DNA of 64,000 nt from Callipepla californica brunnescens (Eukaryota; Chordata; Aves; Galliformes; Odontophoridae): contig JALIRH010000001.1 in assembly GCA_023055505.1 (NCBI GenBank), forward strand, positions 99,976,283 through 100,040,282. The letters run 5' to 3'. Below the pieces are notes generated by a model. The model was not told where the DNA came from, searched no databases, and saw nothing but the letters and a program-made list of their open reading frames with translations. Below, piece by piece: positions 10,195 to 22,605 of the stretch. Within the stretch, counting starts at the first letter, position 1. Each line of letters opens with the position of its first letter. The position numbers were made by a program, and so were the translations under genes.

Positions 10195-12501
10195 CCCTCA
10201 CCTCTTTCTTTTCTGACGGCATTTGCCTGCTTCATATACCTAGTTATTTTTCAATTCCATGAACCATGAAAAAGGCACTGTAAGTCCCCAGGCTTCAGGA
10301 ATGTCCCAGCACTTCCACCATGATTCACAGCTTCATCTGCGGTAAACTGTCTAAGAATGATGTAAACTGAACTAGGAATGCTGAAAATTCAAAAAAAAAA
10401 AAGCAAACCTTCCCTAAGTGTTCTCTAACACTTAACTAAGCACTATAGATGGCAGTGAGAAAGTTGGAGCAAGTATTGTCATGTGACAGTAGAAACCTCA
10501 TAGTTCAACTTTGAAATAAGAAAAATAATGTACTACAGTACTACACTCTTGGTCTTTGCTAACATATTAGCTTTTCTAAAGTCATTTTAGAACTGAGAGA
10601 ATATGTCTCTGGAGACGCTTTTTTCTTCTTTCCCCAAACAGAAGAAATTTAGATGAGAAGCTTAAATTACATGGCTAATATTTGGGCACGTAGGGGCTGG
10701 AGAGATGGATAACTAATGTATGAACTTTGAAACACACTGTGTTTAATATGTATCATGTTTCCTTTAAGATATTGGCTGCAGTTGTCTTCCTACCCTTTTA
10801 TGTAGATCACAAGCTTCAGGAATGTTTGACTTCAGCTGTAGTCTCTCTGTGTATAGATTTCCTTTTAAACTCAGTGGAAATTCAGATTGTAAAATCTGTC
10901 AAACCAAATCTTCTCTTTTCCAGAAAAGGCACTTCTGAATAAAATAAGAATATTATATTCGTTACATAATGAATTAAAGACTGTATTATAAGTCCTGATA
11001 GATTTTTGTTCTTGCCTCTACTATTTACCTTGTTTAAAATGGCTCTGGCATTTGTAAATTCTGAAATAATGTAAAAAATAAAGAATACCTTTTGTCTAAA
11101 GAAAAATAAATATATTTTTTAAAAAGATACTATGTATTCCATTGTAAAGTACTGTAGGCCAAAATTTTTAAACAGTGGAAGAAGTTTCAAAGAAAAGCAT
11201 CAAAGACCAAATCCTAAAATCTGAAAAAATGCAAAGATGTTAATACTAGTGCATGAAACAGGAATATTAACTGAAATAATTTAACAACAATTTGCAAACC
11301 CTTAGATTTCATTTATAGTTTAGGTGGGCAACATGACTGGTTGATATCATGCAATCTCAGAATTTACCCAGGACAAAGAATGTCATTTACTGACTCACCA
11401 TTAATGCAGTTTATGGCTGACTCTAATTCAAACATGGTTCTCAACTTTAAAATTAACTGTTACAATTCTCCAGAGTGACTTTGAAAGAAAAACAGGGAAC
11501 TATCTTTTGTCATTGGATTTCCTCCTTTAACAATGAAAGCAATCAAGGAAGAGGTTGGTTCAGTGAATTTTTATTATTGTTTTGTTTCGTTTGTTCTAGA
11601 ACTTTTTTTTTTCTTTTTTTCAAGGGGAAGGGGGTGGGGAACTTATTTAAAAAAATGTTTGCAGCCATAATTTAAATTAAAAAAAAAAAGTTAAATGTTA
11701 AATCTGTTGTCAATTAATTTAACTGATTTTAAAAGTTGATGGGCACCTGAAATGGAAGCATTTTGCCTGCAGCTGAATTGAATACAAGAGCAATTTATTT
11801 TAATAATGAATGGTGTAGAAAAAAATGAGCAGCAACACTATGCAGGAAAGCCTTCAAAGGTTAAAATAAACATTCACAGTGGTTAGTTCTAATGTATTTG
11901 ATAGTGGACTGAGATATCTCAAATGCTTTAATATTAGCTTGGCAGCAGTAGTTTCAAAGTAATATGTTTTAGAGTAAAAGGGATTATCTTCCTTGAAACT
12001 GAGTAAAACTTAGCCATGAAGTTGAGAATGGGAGCTGAGGCAAAGACAATTGAGTAGTAAAATACTATTTAATATGGAAAAATAACCTAACTAGGACAGA
12101 TATGCAGTTTTATGATTATGCAAATTCTGAAGTGAATATAATTCACTCGTCATGAGACTATACGGCAGTATTCAAGTCAGTTCTTCCAATCCCTACATTT
12201 TATACAAATGAATTGAGATAAATACTGTTTTGAATGTCTAGTGCCTTGTATTCCAAGTAATAGTGATCAAAATAATATTAGATTTTTTTTTCATTTTGGA
12301 GATTTCCAATAAGCAACGTGTTTCTACAGATTGTCTCAAATTTTTGTGAAATGTTTAATTAATTTCATTGAATCCTTTTTCTATTTCATTGAGTAACCTT
12401 TTGGTAACCAGTACATTGCCATAATTTTTCCTCACAAGAAATAAATTATTTGGAAGGAAGGAAAAAATTCAATGTTGTGCTGCTATGTCAGGCTGATATT
12501 T
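10195..12501. other. AT-rich non-coding DNA
   Basis: No gene, named repeat or convincing signal. There are poly(A)- and poly(T)-rich runs near 10390, 11600-11650 and 11680. Frames of 66-71 codons inside are typical of chance in such sequence. Confidence 0.5.
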
Positions 12502-13406
12502 TCATAGAATCATAGAATGGTTTGAGTGGGAATGGACCTCACATTCTCCCTTTCCATGGGCAGCGTCTTTTCACTAGACCAGGTTTCTCAAAGCCCCGTC
12601 CAACCTGGCCTTCAGAGCACTTCCAGGGATGGGGCAACCACAACTTCTCTAGACAGCCTGTTTCAGTGCTTCACTAACTTCACAGTAAAGAATTTCTTCC
12701 TAATATCTAATATAAATCTACCCTCTTTTAGCTTAAAACCATTGTTCCAGTTTTGTCACTACGCTTCCTGATAAAGAGTCCCTCCTTTTATGTGCTGGAA
12801 GACAGCTATAAGGTCTCCCTGGAACCTTCACTATATCAGATTCAATAACTCAAATACCTCAACCCATCTAAACCTGTCTATACAAACCTGCCCTCTATAA
12901 AGGAAAAGTACTCCATCTTTTTGGCATTCTTCTGGGCATAACAGATTTTTGTCTTCCTTATTTTGGGATCACCAGAGGCGAACACAATCCAGTACTTTAG
13001 GTGGGATACCATGAAAATGGTGTATAGGAGGATAATCACCTCCCTTGGTCTGCCAGCCATGCTTCCTTTGATGAAGCTCAGGTTATTGTTGGCTTTCTGG
13101 AGTGCGTATTGCCTGCTTATGTTTACTTTTTTATCCATAAGTATCTTTAAGTCCTTCTCAGCAAAGATATTCTCAAGCCTCTTACTGTCCAGCCTATATT
13201 TGCGCTTGGGGTTTCCCCAGCTCAGGTGCAGGACCTTGCATTGGACCTTGTTGAATTCATGAGGTTCACATAGGCCCAGTTCTCAAGCCTGACTTGGTAC
13301 CTCTCGATGGCATCCCTTCCCTGCAGGTTGTCAACCTCCCTACTCACCTTGGTGTCATTCACAAACTTTCTGAGAGCACATGCAAGCCCACTGACCATGT
13401 CACCAG
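12502..13406 (-). mobile_element. CR1 LINE, 5'-truncated, minus strand
   Basis: The left edge carries the CR1 3' end in reverse complement: ATAGAATCATAGAATGGTTT. The element then runs rightward through the ORF2 C-terminus. A minus-strand frame at 12878-13138 retains a match to the usual VNMSRQCALQKAN...SREVILPLY...HLEYCV segment, with substitutions. The right edge ends at the sequence just downstream of the FADD box, so most of ORF2 and all upstream parts are lost. This is typical of truncated target-primed insertion. The copy is multiply mutated and inactive. Confidence 0.85.
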
Positions 13407-15850
13407 AAAAAAATGTTAAATAATAATCTAGTAAATGCTACTGATATTTAATAACAGTTTTCCCCAGATACTATACGAGGGAGCTTGATTAAAAAGAAAA
13501 CAAATAACAGTACCCTACAACGGCATGATCACTGTGTTTCTCTGGTCTAATTTTCTGAAAGTACCTGTGTTTTCAAATGTGTGATTTCTGCTTTAGTCAG
13601 TTACATCACATCAAATGATAAATGCAGAATAATATGTTCAGAGGAGGACATTTAAGAAAATGTTGTGCATTCAGTACTTTTGAAATATATTTACTCATTA
13701 AGTTTAAGTAATTTCTGTTGTTAACACATTAGGAAGACCGCAATAAAGACTTGTTCGTGGTGAATGATGGCAATACAAAAATAAAAGCATATTTCAGCAA
13801 CAACAATTTAAATAGTTTATATATCTGGAGTATTGCCTTACCTTTTGTATGTGAACCAACATTTCAGCTTTTAGAAACAGAAACAGAAGAATCTGACCAT
13901 GAGTTTTCGCGATTTCTTCCTTTTCGTGATATATTTTTGTTATATTCATCCTGACCAAAATCCACTGGGGCTTTCTGACTCCACAGCTGCAGTCAGATTT
14001 GTACAGTATGCAAAGCTGCAATATTTTTGACATTAAAGAGAAGCAAATACATTTTTAAGAAATTGAATGAAATTACTAATATGATATGTTTTTCTTGAAT
14101 AAAAAAACAATGTTTTCAATCTTTTAACAAAACCAAATAGGCTCATTGTGAAAAGTCGTTTAGACAAACTATAGCTAAGTATACTGATACAAAATGCAGT
14201 GAAGGAAGGGAGCATTAGCAGGCCAAATGGATTGGTTTAAACAACTTCGACACATGCCACAAGTTCACATAATCAGCCTGAGGCAGCAGGAAACTTAAAA
14301 GCTAGTCTGGTAGTGTTTCTTACAAATATTCTTTGAATTTTATTACTTGTCTCCCACATGAGGCGTAATAGTTTCAATGTTCTAATTAGTACTTGTGTAT
14401 ATTGCTATTACTTTGTCTCTTTAATCACATTATTAAGACTGTTATGGAGATTCCTTATAGAATCACACTTTATAATAGTGTTTCTAATTTGAATATGTCC
14501 TTTTTTATGTTGTCTGAATCTGAAACATCATAAACTCTTTTTTATGGGTCCTTTGATAGTAGTCACTTTCCTGTTTTATGCCTGATTAGAACATACAGTA
14601 CTAAGTAATAAAGAAACTTCCTGAAGCCTTGGAGTTTTAGTACCAGAAAACATTTCAGCTTCCTCAGACTTTCTTTTACTCTCTGACGCTATGTCAAACA
14701 GATATATTCCTTCATCCATTTTAAAGTATTGATCAGGAAATACATAAAAAAGGAAGTATTTTTGATAAATTGTAATGGATTTGATACACTACCAAGGATT
14801 ATTTTTCAGTCTGTTTTCAAACAAGGTAGATGATAAGAAACTATCTAGAAGTGTTAAGGAATTATGATAATTTTCACAAATCAAAAGTAGTTAAAAAATT
14901 AATTTAATGTGAATAAATATATTTAAATACCCATGAGAAATATGAAGTAATACACATACATGTCTCACTCTCTTTCTCTCTTCTTTTTCTGAAGAAAACC
15001 CATTTAAGCCAAGGAAATTAGTTCATTCTTAAGTGATTTAATTTCATCTTTCCTTAGACCAATAATTAATTTGATAAAACAGGAAATTAAGTGGGATTTT
15101 GTAAAAGTAATACAGATATTAATGTATTTGGTGAGACATTACAACAACTGTACGTATTGGACATTGCACAAATAACAGAAGGATTAAAACTATCTAAAAG
15201 ATTTTTTAAGAGCTAAGTATGATTGTACTAAAGTACTTCTTTAGATGTTTAGATAACAAGAAGCAACAGAGAATAAACAATAATCCAATTTAGCTGTCCT
15301 CATCAAAAGCCTCTGAAGTTGTAGAAAAGCTGTTTCTTTCTGCAGTTAAGTTTGGATCAGAAACCAATTGTCAACAGAATTCACAGAGATGTTGCCATCA
15401 ATTCCATGAGTTTCCTTCAGCTGAAGAATGTGAAAAAAATTGTGGAATTCAATATTTATTTTCTGAACAAGTGATAAAGGCTGCAAGTGGATGCAAGTAT
15501 TTACAATTGCTGTCAATCATCGGCAAATTAGAAAGAGAGTATTAACTCAAAACTAAAATCGGATCAAAGGAAAATAATAGGGAAGAATCCCCCCCATCAG
15601 ATATTCTGCATTCAACTATTTCCTTCTCAAGTGAAGGAAATGGCTTTCTGGTCAAGTGCAGACATGCAGAAAAATAATAATTTTTCCAGCACAGATACAA
15701 TTATCCTTGGTGACTATTTAAACACAAAATCTAAATGTCCAGGAGTAATTTAATGTCAAAATTATGAATTCTTTAATGTCCATGCTTTAAAATTTCTCAT
15801 TGAACGTCACAATTAAAATTTTATTGTCTAATAACATTTAGCATACAGTG

Positions 15851-15873
15851 TATTTATTTATTTATTTATTTAT
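15851..15873. repeat. (TATT)n microsatellite
   Basis: About six perfect tetranucleotide units. Confidence 0.9.
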
Positions 15874-18800
15874 CAATCACAGTGTTGGTTCTTTATCTCT
15901 GGCACTAACAGTAACAATACAATTAAAGTATGACAAATGTCATCGACTACTTTCTCCCAATTTGGCATAAGATTCACTATTTCCACCTCATCCTTTCCCA
16001 GTGTAATATTTTGCCCTGACAGGAAAAAAAGGAAAGGACAGTCTGTCTTTAACAGTGCATAGGAAATGCTGGCATTTTCAAGAGTTCTTTTGGGATTTTC
16101 TCATCTTTTTCTAAAACAGAAAAGTTTGGAAAACAAAAGAGAGTAAGATAGAGAGGAAGAATTACTGTGAGATTTTCCTTCTCTTCCTATCTGCTTTTTG
16201 TATGGCTTGTGAGGAAAACACTTAGGAATTAAAGTAAGACAGTACTGTTTTGGGATTCTTCCAATTTTCTCACTTTATTGTAGGCCTGCAGTTCCCTCTG
16301 GATTTTTTCAAATCAACAGGTTTTTTTTTCAGGGTCCTTATATACTACATATACTCCATTTATGCTGCAGTTATTTAGTTATTGATAGTTAACCACTTTG
16401 CATTGCAGAATCCTACAGATACTGGATTTCTCTGAACACGTGGTTTCATAATACTACTCTATCTGCTGGAAAAATACTTATAGCACTTGTATTTTAAGAG
16501 TGGATTTGTTTCATTTGAAGACATGAAAAAAAAATCTGGATTGTTAAAAAATGTGTACTTCTTGATGTTCTTCAGGAATGCATCGTGTATATGACTGCAA
16601 AGAAATGTATGTAAATCAGACACGGCATTTCCTAGCACACCTCTGTCATACTAATAAGTTACAGGAATTAGATGTCTCTTGTTTTGGCTCATAATTGAGT
16701 ATTAAGATCAGCAGATCAATTTGATGCAATGACAGCTGCACCAAACATATCCAAGTATTAATCATGTATTAATAGTTATTTTCTTCATGTATAGGTATAT
16801 AAATATTCACACAATTTCTCGACATGAATAGCAGATGTCCTTTTTTTTCATTATGCTCATAGGTCTAATTCAAGCTACCAAATTTTTATGAACAGAGTAA
16901 ATAAATAAACACAAATACATAAAAAGGTTTAATGATTAAGCTATATTGTATATTTCAGTGGAAGAGATTAATTCAACTGTACTTCAAAATTTCTTTCTCA
17001 GCTAATCAGATAAATAGCTGGAATACTTCTAAAGCATATGAGCAAAAATATTTGTTATCAATAATTTTTAACATAGGTAGTCAAACCAGGTAACATAAGT
17101 TGTATTCTAGAGGTGTCTCTGGATCTTCTGAGAGCACAGGATTAGTTCAGTGAAAAACTTATTCCACTTAGAATGGTAATTAAAGAAGTTACCATTTTAC
17201 CAAAGTCAATTTTAAATAGATATTTCTTCCTTCATAATTCATTAGACATAAAAATAATTTGTAAAACTCTTTCCAAAATACCACCTTTAATTCTCTGTAT
17301 GCAATCAGTATTTCAGTACTTCACTGAACATATACCACAACCAAATGTCTAAAAGTGTTTGACATTAGCACTGAATTAAAAATACAAATAATGAAAAATA
17401 TGCAGTGCTTCTCATATAACCAACGTTAATTTTAAATTTCATACCACCTTATCTATCGTGGCTACCACGCTAATTTATTTTCAAGTCCTAGATTCATCAT
17501 GTCTGGGGAATAGATCTGTTGCCTTACATCTTATAGATTAAATATATTTAATTTTAATCAATTAAGCAAAAGCTGAACAATGATCTTTAACAGCAGCAGA
17601 GAAGGAGTGAAAAGATAGCTCAGGAGAAGAGTGGCTGTGGGATAGCAAATTTCATGGAAATTTTTGCAGTCTAGAATAAATTCAGTTTCTACTCCTTTGC
17701 TGACTGCAGAAACTGCATTCAGCATTGGTAATCCTGTTGTTAATCATAGTGGAGCTCTATCTCCTATGTATCTGTTATTTCCTCTGGCAAATGAGATATC
17801 TGAGTAAAACCCTGTGGAGGAAGGGGACTGCTGAAGGGGTGAAGATTTAAGTTCTGTGTACTGCTCAGATACACTGCCTTCCAAATATATTTAAAAGACA
17901 TCTTGAAATTGTGACATTAACTTCTCCTAGAGTGACATCACTACTGTAGAATAACTGGTAGAAGCCTCATTTAGCACTTACAGTTTATGCAATTACATGA
18001 GATTTATATGAACTTGAGGCTTCACACTGGATCTTTGAGTATGGATAAATCACTCAAAGTGAAATGTTATAGCTGACCAATGAATGGGCCAGATCTTTAG
18101 AGATTCTAGAAGCAGTGGATCTTTTACAAGTATTTCTTCATTACAGTGGCCATGATTTGGCTGTGAGGATTTATTTATATAGCTCTTGTTTGTATGTTCA
18201 CATTATTGAACATGTAAAATGTTGGATTAATCCATAACAGGGCTAAATTATTAGAACATGAGCTAGCCACAGAGGTTAATGAAAATATAATTAGTACTGC
18301 TTGTGCTACATGCAGTTGAAAAGAGGGTCATAAATCCTATTAATCCTTCTCAGTTCGGGAATTATTGACCTGAAAGACCAGAATGGATATGGTCTATAGT
18401 GTCAGTGAAGTTGAAGTTGAAGTGGATGATATGTTATGTCTTCATTCATTTGATTCATTTTGAATTTGGAAAATAGTTTTGAATATGAAGTAGTTTTGCA
18501 TCATTGTGATGCTGTGTAAGCAGAGAAAGTGGTGAACAACGAATGTTTAGTATTCATTATCATATGTGTCATTCATATGCAGATATGACTGTAACTGTAT
18601 GTCACAAATATTAATCAGACAGGGACATAGTTAAGGTATTTTATGTATTTATATAGTGTAATCTGAAGATAATACAGTAACTTACCCCAACAAGAAAAAA
18701 CAACACAACAGCATTCAATGTTGAGAGAAAAAAGTATGCTAGATACAAGTGAAGATGTCTGACATAACAAGGCATTGAAATAAAGTGGAAAAAATAATAC

Positions 18801-19021
18801 TTATCTAAAATAATTTACATGTAAGAAGGAAAAATAAATGAAAAACAGACAAGTAAGCAAGCAAACAAAAAGAAACAGCACATCTCTGCTTGTAATTAAA
18901 GTGCACATGAATTAATTCTTGACACTAATATATTAGTGCTTGCAGGTTTCTTGCATGCCTAATTCACAGCTGAATAGTACTAGGGATTTTATTTCTTTAG
19001 ACTTCTGCTGACTACGTGCAC

Positions 19022-19043
19022 TTATTTATTTATTTATTTATTT
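19022..19043. repeat. (TTAT)n microsatellite
   Basis: About five and a half perfect tetranucleotide units. Confidence 0.9.
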
Positions 19044-21257
19044 GATTATTCATTAAGAGTTGTCTCCTGTAGAGTTCTTCACCAATTAATCCGAGAAAGC
19101 AAATATATAGTGGCGGTCTAAACTTTATAGTAGTTTTTGTTAGGGATAATTTAAAAAACAAATGAACGGTTTGTAGATTTTTTGGAGTTCACATTCTTTT
19201 TACAAATTGTTACTTACTCAGAAGCAGCAATGACAGTTTTTAGTTCATTCCCATATGTAAGGAAAATATCACTGGTGTAAAGCAATGTTCCCTTCTGGAA
19301 TTTTATGTGTATTTTAGAAGCTATCAAATTTGCTTGTGTGAAGTGCTCTGGCTATTTTATTCACCTTGTGAAACTTTGCATCATTTCTAGAAATAAAGGG
19401 TTCTCACATAATTCCCAAAAAACACAAGCTAAATTTATGAAAAATGTATCAGAAATGATTGTCATTAATGAAGACATGGGATTTATGTTAAGAAATGCAT
19501 TATACAACACATTCAACTAACAGAAAATTCAGGCATGTGTTGTATTTGTGCTTTTAAATGTGTTTGTTGTGGTCAACCCAAGGGAGGAGTAAGTAGTTAC
19601 TGAATAAAATCATCCCTATGAAATATAACAAAGGTTAAATATATCCCCAGACAGTAGTGAAGTGCTAAGTTAAAAGTTAATGCCTTGCTATATTACACTC
19701 CTCAGCAGGACAAGTGAAGTATTACGATGATACAAATCACAGCAAGATAGAATACTGTTTCCATTAGAAAACCACTTCTTTTCCAGACCCATATTCTTCA
19801 GTGCTTTCCATGGAATCAGAAACGGCATAATTATTTAAGTCTTATCTTTCACATGCAGACTTTTTTCTGAAAGTGATATGCTGATTAAGCCAAATATATC
19901 CACTCCTTCTCACACCTGCAGTCCTACTACCAATGAGAATTATCAATAGCACTAAGTTACAGAAATCTGACAATGTAATTTGCTGCTAAATATGAGATGT
20001 CAATAATTACGAAGTATATGTTCTGTGCTCTTGCAACAATAAGAAACAGGTAAAGTTTGATTCTAGCAAGCATTCTTCACACACAGAATGTTTGACTGGA
20101 ATTGGAACAGAAGTGTTCTACACAATCCACCTATGGGCATCACATCTACAGTCTGAATTTGCAAAAATTATTAGTCAACATTTAGATTCTTAGTCCTTAA
20201 AGAAAAATGATGATCAATAATATTTGAAAACCTGGTTCTCAGCCAAAAATTGCTACCTGATACTGGTTATTATAAAGAACTTAAAAAGTTAGTCCGTCTT
20301 TCAAGTTACTAAAAGTAAACAAATTCATCAAGTAGGAACATAAAAAATGGGGGAAGAATATTCAAAAAACAACTTGAGATAAAACTTAGCCGACTATCTT
20401 GCAACTTTGTATGAACTCCATTCATCCCAGCAGAGTCCTAGGGGAGCAGAGGATTTGCATTTATGAACATGGCCACAAGACTGAGTCATTCTGCTAGGAA
20501 TTTTATCATCATTCATGCTGTGGTTCTGTACAGCACAAACACGTTTAAGGAAAGTGACATTGGTAAGACTGAAAAAGAAAAGCATAGAACTTGACAGAAC
20601 CTGGCATTGTGCTTTTCAAGCACAAAGCTCTAATTTAAACTTACTAGAATTAATTGTTAGTGCTAGATCAAAATGGAAGCTTAATAACACTGTTTTGTAA
20701 GAAAAGTAAAATTCTGCTTTGTTTTGTTATTTTTCATCCTGGTTCTAATAGAATTAAACATTTTTAATTGCTCTATTTTTTTCCCTAATTTTCATACTCG
20801 TTACAATATTAAATGTGTGAAAATGGCCTTCTGAGAGGGAACTGAATAATCAATATCTGTCTTTTGCCTAAAAAAATAACAGAACTTTTTTATATCTATG
20901 TATTGTAAACTTATGCTTTTTATATTGCCTAAATAGTATGAGAAAAAAAAAGATTTAATTTAGAAGTTAAATTTGTGCCTGAATTTGCTTCTGAAGTTTC
21001 AGAGAGAATTTTAATGATCTTTTTAAACGATCTCTGCCAAAGGAATAGTCTGTGGGTAACTTCACAATATTTCACTTATCAGGGAACAGTTTCAGTAGAT
21101 AATAAAATGTAATTAATTCTTTTAACAAAAAAAGTTATGCTAAGATCCACTTTATAAGTAGATCAAGATATATAAAAAAAAATACTTCACAGAATAGAAC
21201 ATGGTAATAGTTCTGACTTCTGGCCAGGCTTAAGGATTTAAATGTCAGTGGAACATG

Positions 21258-21282
21258 TTTTTTTTTTTTCCTTTTTTTTTTT
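21258..21282. repeat. Interrupted poly(T) tract
   Basis: Two T-runs separated by CC, followed by a CCCC block. No adjoining element explains it as a retroposon tail. Confidence 0.8.
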
Positions 21283-21422
21283 CCCCTTATGATATTAATC
21301 TCTTCATCTTGTTTCAACGTATTTTCTTTGAAGTCTTGAAACACACAATCTTCTATGTACTCTGTGATTCCATGTAATCAAATAGAGTTTGACAGTTCTA
21401 CTAACTTCTAATTCACAAAATT

Positions 21423-22413
21423 TCACAGAATCACAGTATAGTTGAGGTTGGAATAAAGAGATGGAGGTCATCTAGCAGAAATCCTCCATCCAAGTAGGGC
21501 CATCTGGAACTCACTGTCCATTTCTTTTCATTTATCTAGTACACACAAGAAATAATTCTTGATAGACAGTGGCACAATTTCAACAACCAGTAACTTTTAT
21601 TACAATATTTGCATCTTGCAGATAGCACAAATCTAATTTATTTTTTTTAAGACACATTATTTGTTTTAATATACTAAAGAATGTCATTTATAGGGAACTA
21701 TTTACAATCATTGATAAGATCCCCTCTCAGCCTTGTCTTCTCCAAGCTGAATAGCACCAGACTTCTTAATCTTTCCTTGTATGGGAGATGCTCCAGGCCC
21801 CTGAACATCTTTGTGCCCCTCCACTTGACTCTTTCTAAAAGTTTCCTGTCTTTCTTGAACTCAGGAGCCCGCAACTGGAAACTGGAAACAATACTCCAGA
21901 TGTAGTCTCACAAGGGCAGAATAGAGGGGGAGGATCACCTCCCTCGACCTGCTTGCTGTCTACACTGTTTTTAATGCATGCTAGGATACCGTTGGCATTC
22001 TTGGTCACGAGGGTGCACTGTTGTCTCATGGTCAACATGTTGTACCCCTGAACACCTAGGTCCTTCTCTTCAGAGTCCCTTTCCAGCAGGTCATCCTCTT
22101 ACCTGCGCTGATGCATGTCATTATTCCTCCCGAGGTGCAGGACTTCATTTGGTGAATCCATGTTCACCAATTCTGATAAACTTATCTTCTTCCAACTACT
22201 TGGAGATAACAGCCAGGATAAGCTGTTCCAAATGGGCCTTAAACATTCCTGTGGCAACTCTGCAAAACTTGATTAATTTTCTATATTCTCCCCATGTAGC
22301 CATACACCTTTTCCACATTCTGTAGACTTTCTTCTTTCATTTGACATTTTCCATGTGCTCCTTGCTCATTCATGTAGATTTCCTGCCACATTTACCCAAT
22401 TTCTTACTCTTAG
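21423..22413 (-). mobile_element. CR1 LINE, minus strand, internally rearranged
   Basis: The left edge TCACAGAATCACAGTATAG is a diverged CR1 3' tail. After an unmatched stretch at about 21540-21690, the CR1 ORF2 C-terminus resumes on the minus strand (21700-22130), ending at the LGRNN-like segment (reverse complement of ATTATTCCTCCC near 22111). The match then jumps to sequence that normally lies upstream of the RT core (TTTGGTGAATCCATGTTCAC near 22149). The FADD-box region is therefore deleted. The right limit is vague. Confidence 0.75.
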
Positions 22414-22423
22414 TAATGAACAG

Positions 22424-22605
22424 TGATGGTAGTGATAGGACAAAGTAGGATGGCTTAAAACTAAAAGAAGGACAATTTAGATAAGGAGGAAATTTTTTCC
22501 TCTGAGGATGGTGAGGTACAGGAACGGGTTACCTAGGGAAGGTGTGGATGCCTCATTCCTGGAGGTGTTCAAGAGAGGAGCTCTGAGGAGAGGTACCTGG
22601 AAGTC
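22424..22605 (+). mobile_element. CR1 LINE fragment, plus strand
   Basis: The plus strand here matches the CR1 ORF2 terminus (GGATGGCTTAAAACTAAAAG, then GAGGATGGTGAGGTACAGGA, then CCTGGAGGTGTTCAAGAGAG). It lies directly next to a minus-strand CR1. After about 22575 the sequence GAGGAGCTCTGAGGAGAG belongs to a more upstream CR1 segment, so the order is scrambled. No octamer tail is visible. Confidence 0.65.

Larger units (their letters stand above)
13407..21422. other. 8-kb AT-rich stretch with no recognised element
   Basis: The largest repeat-poor stretch in the first half of the window. It holds TATT/TTAT microsatellites at 15851-15873 and 19022-19043 and T-tracts near 21258-21282. No open frame exceeds about 80 codons and none resembles a protein. 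The interval at about 15340-15560 includes TGTCAATCA (a PBX/MEIS-type core) within non-repetitive sequence and is a weak candidate regulatory block. I see nothing else. Confidence 0.5.

Noticed and set aside
12526..12771. 81-codon plus-strand frame (and similar ones at 48563, 29332, 21681 and 33879)
   Set aside because: These are antisense readings of minus-strand CR1 ORF2 ends.
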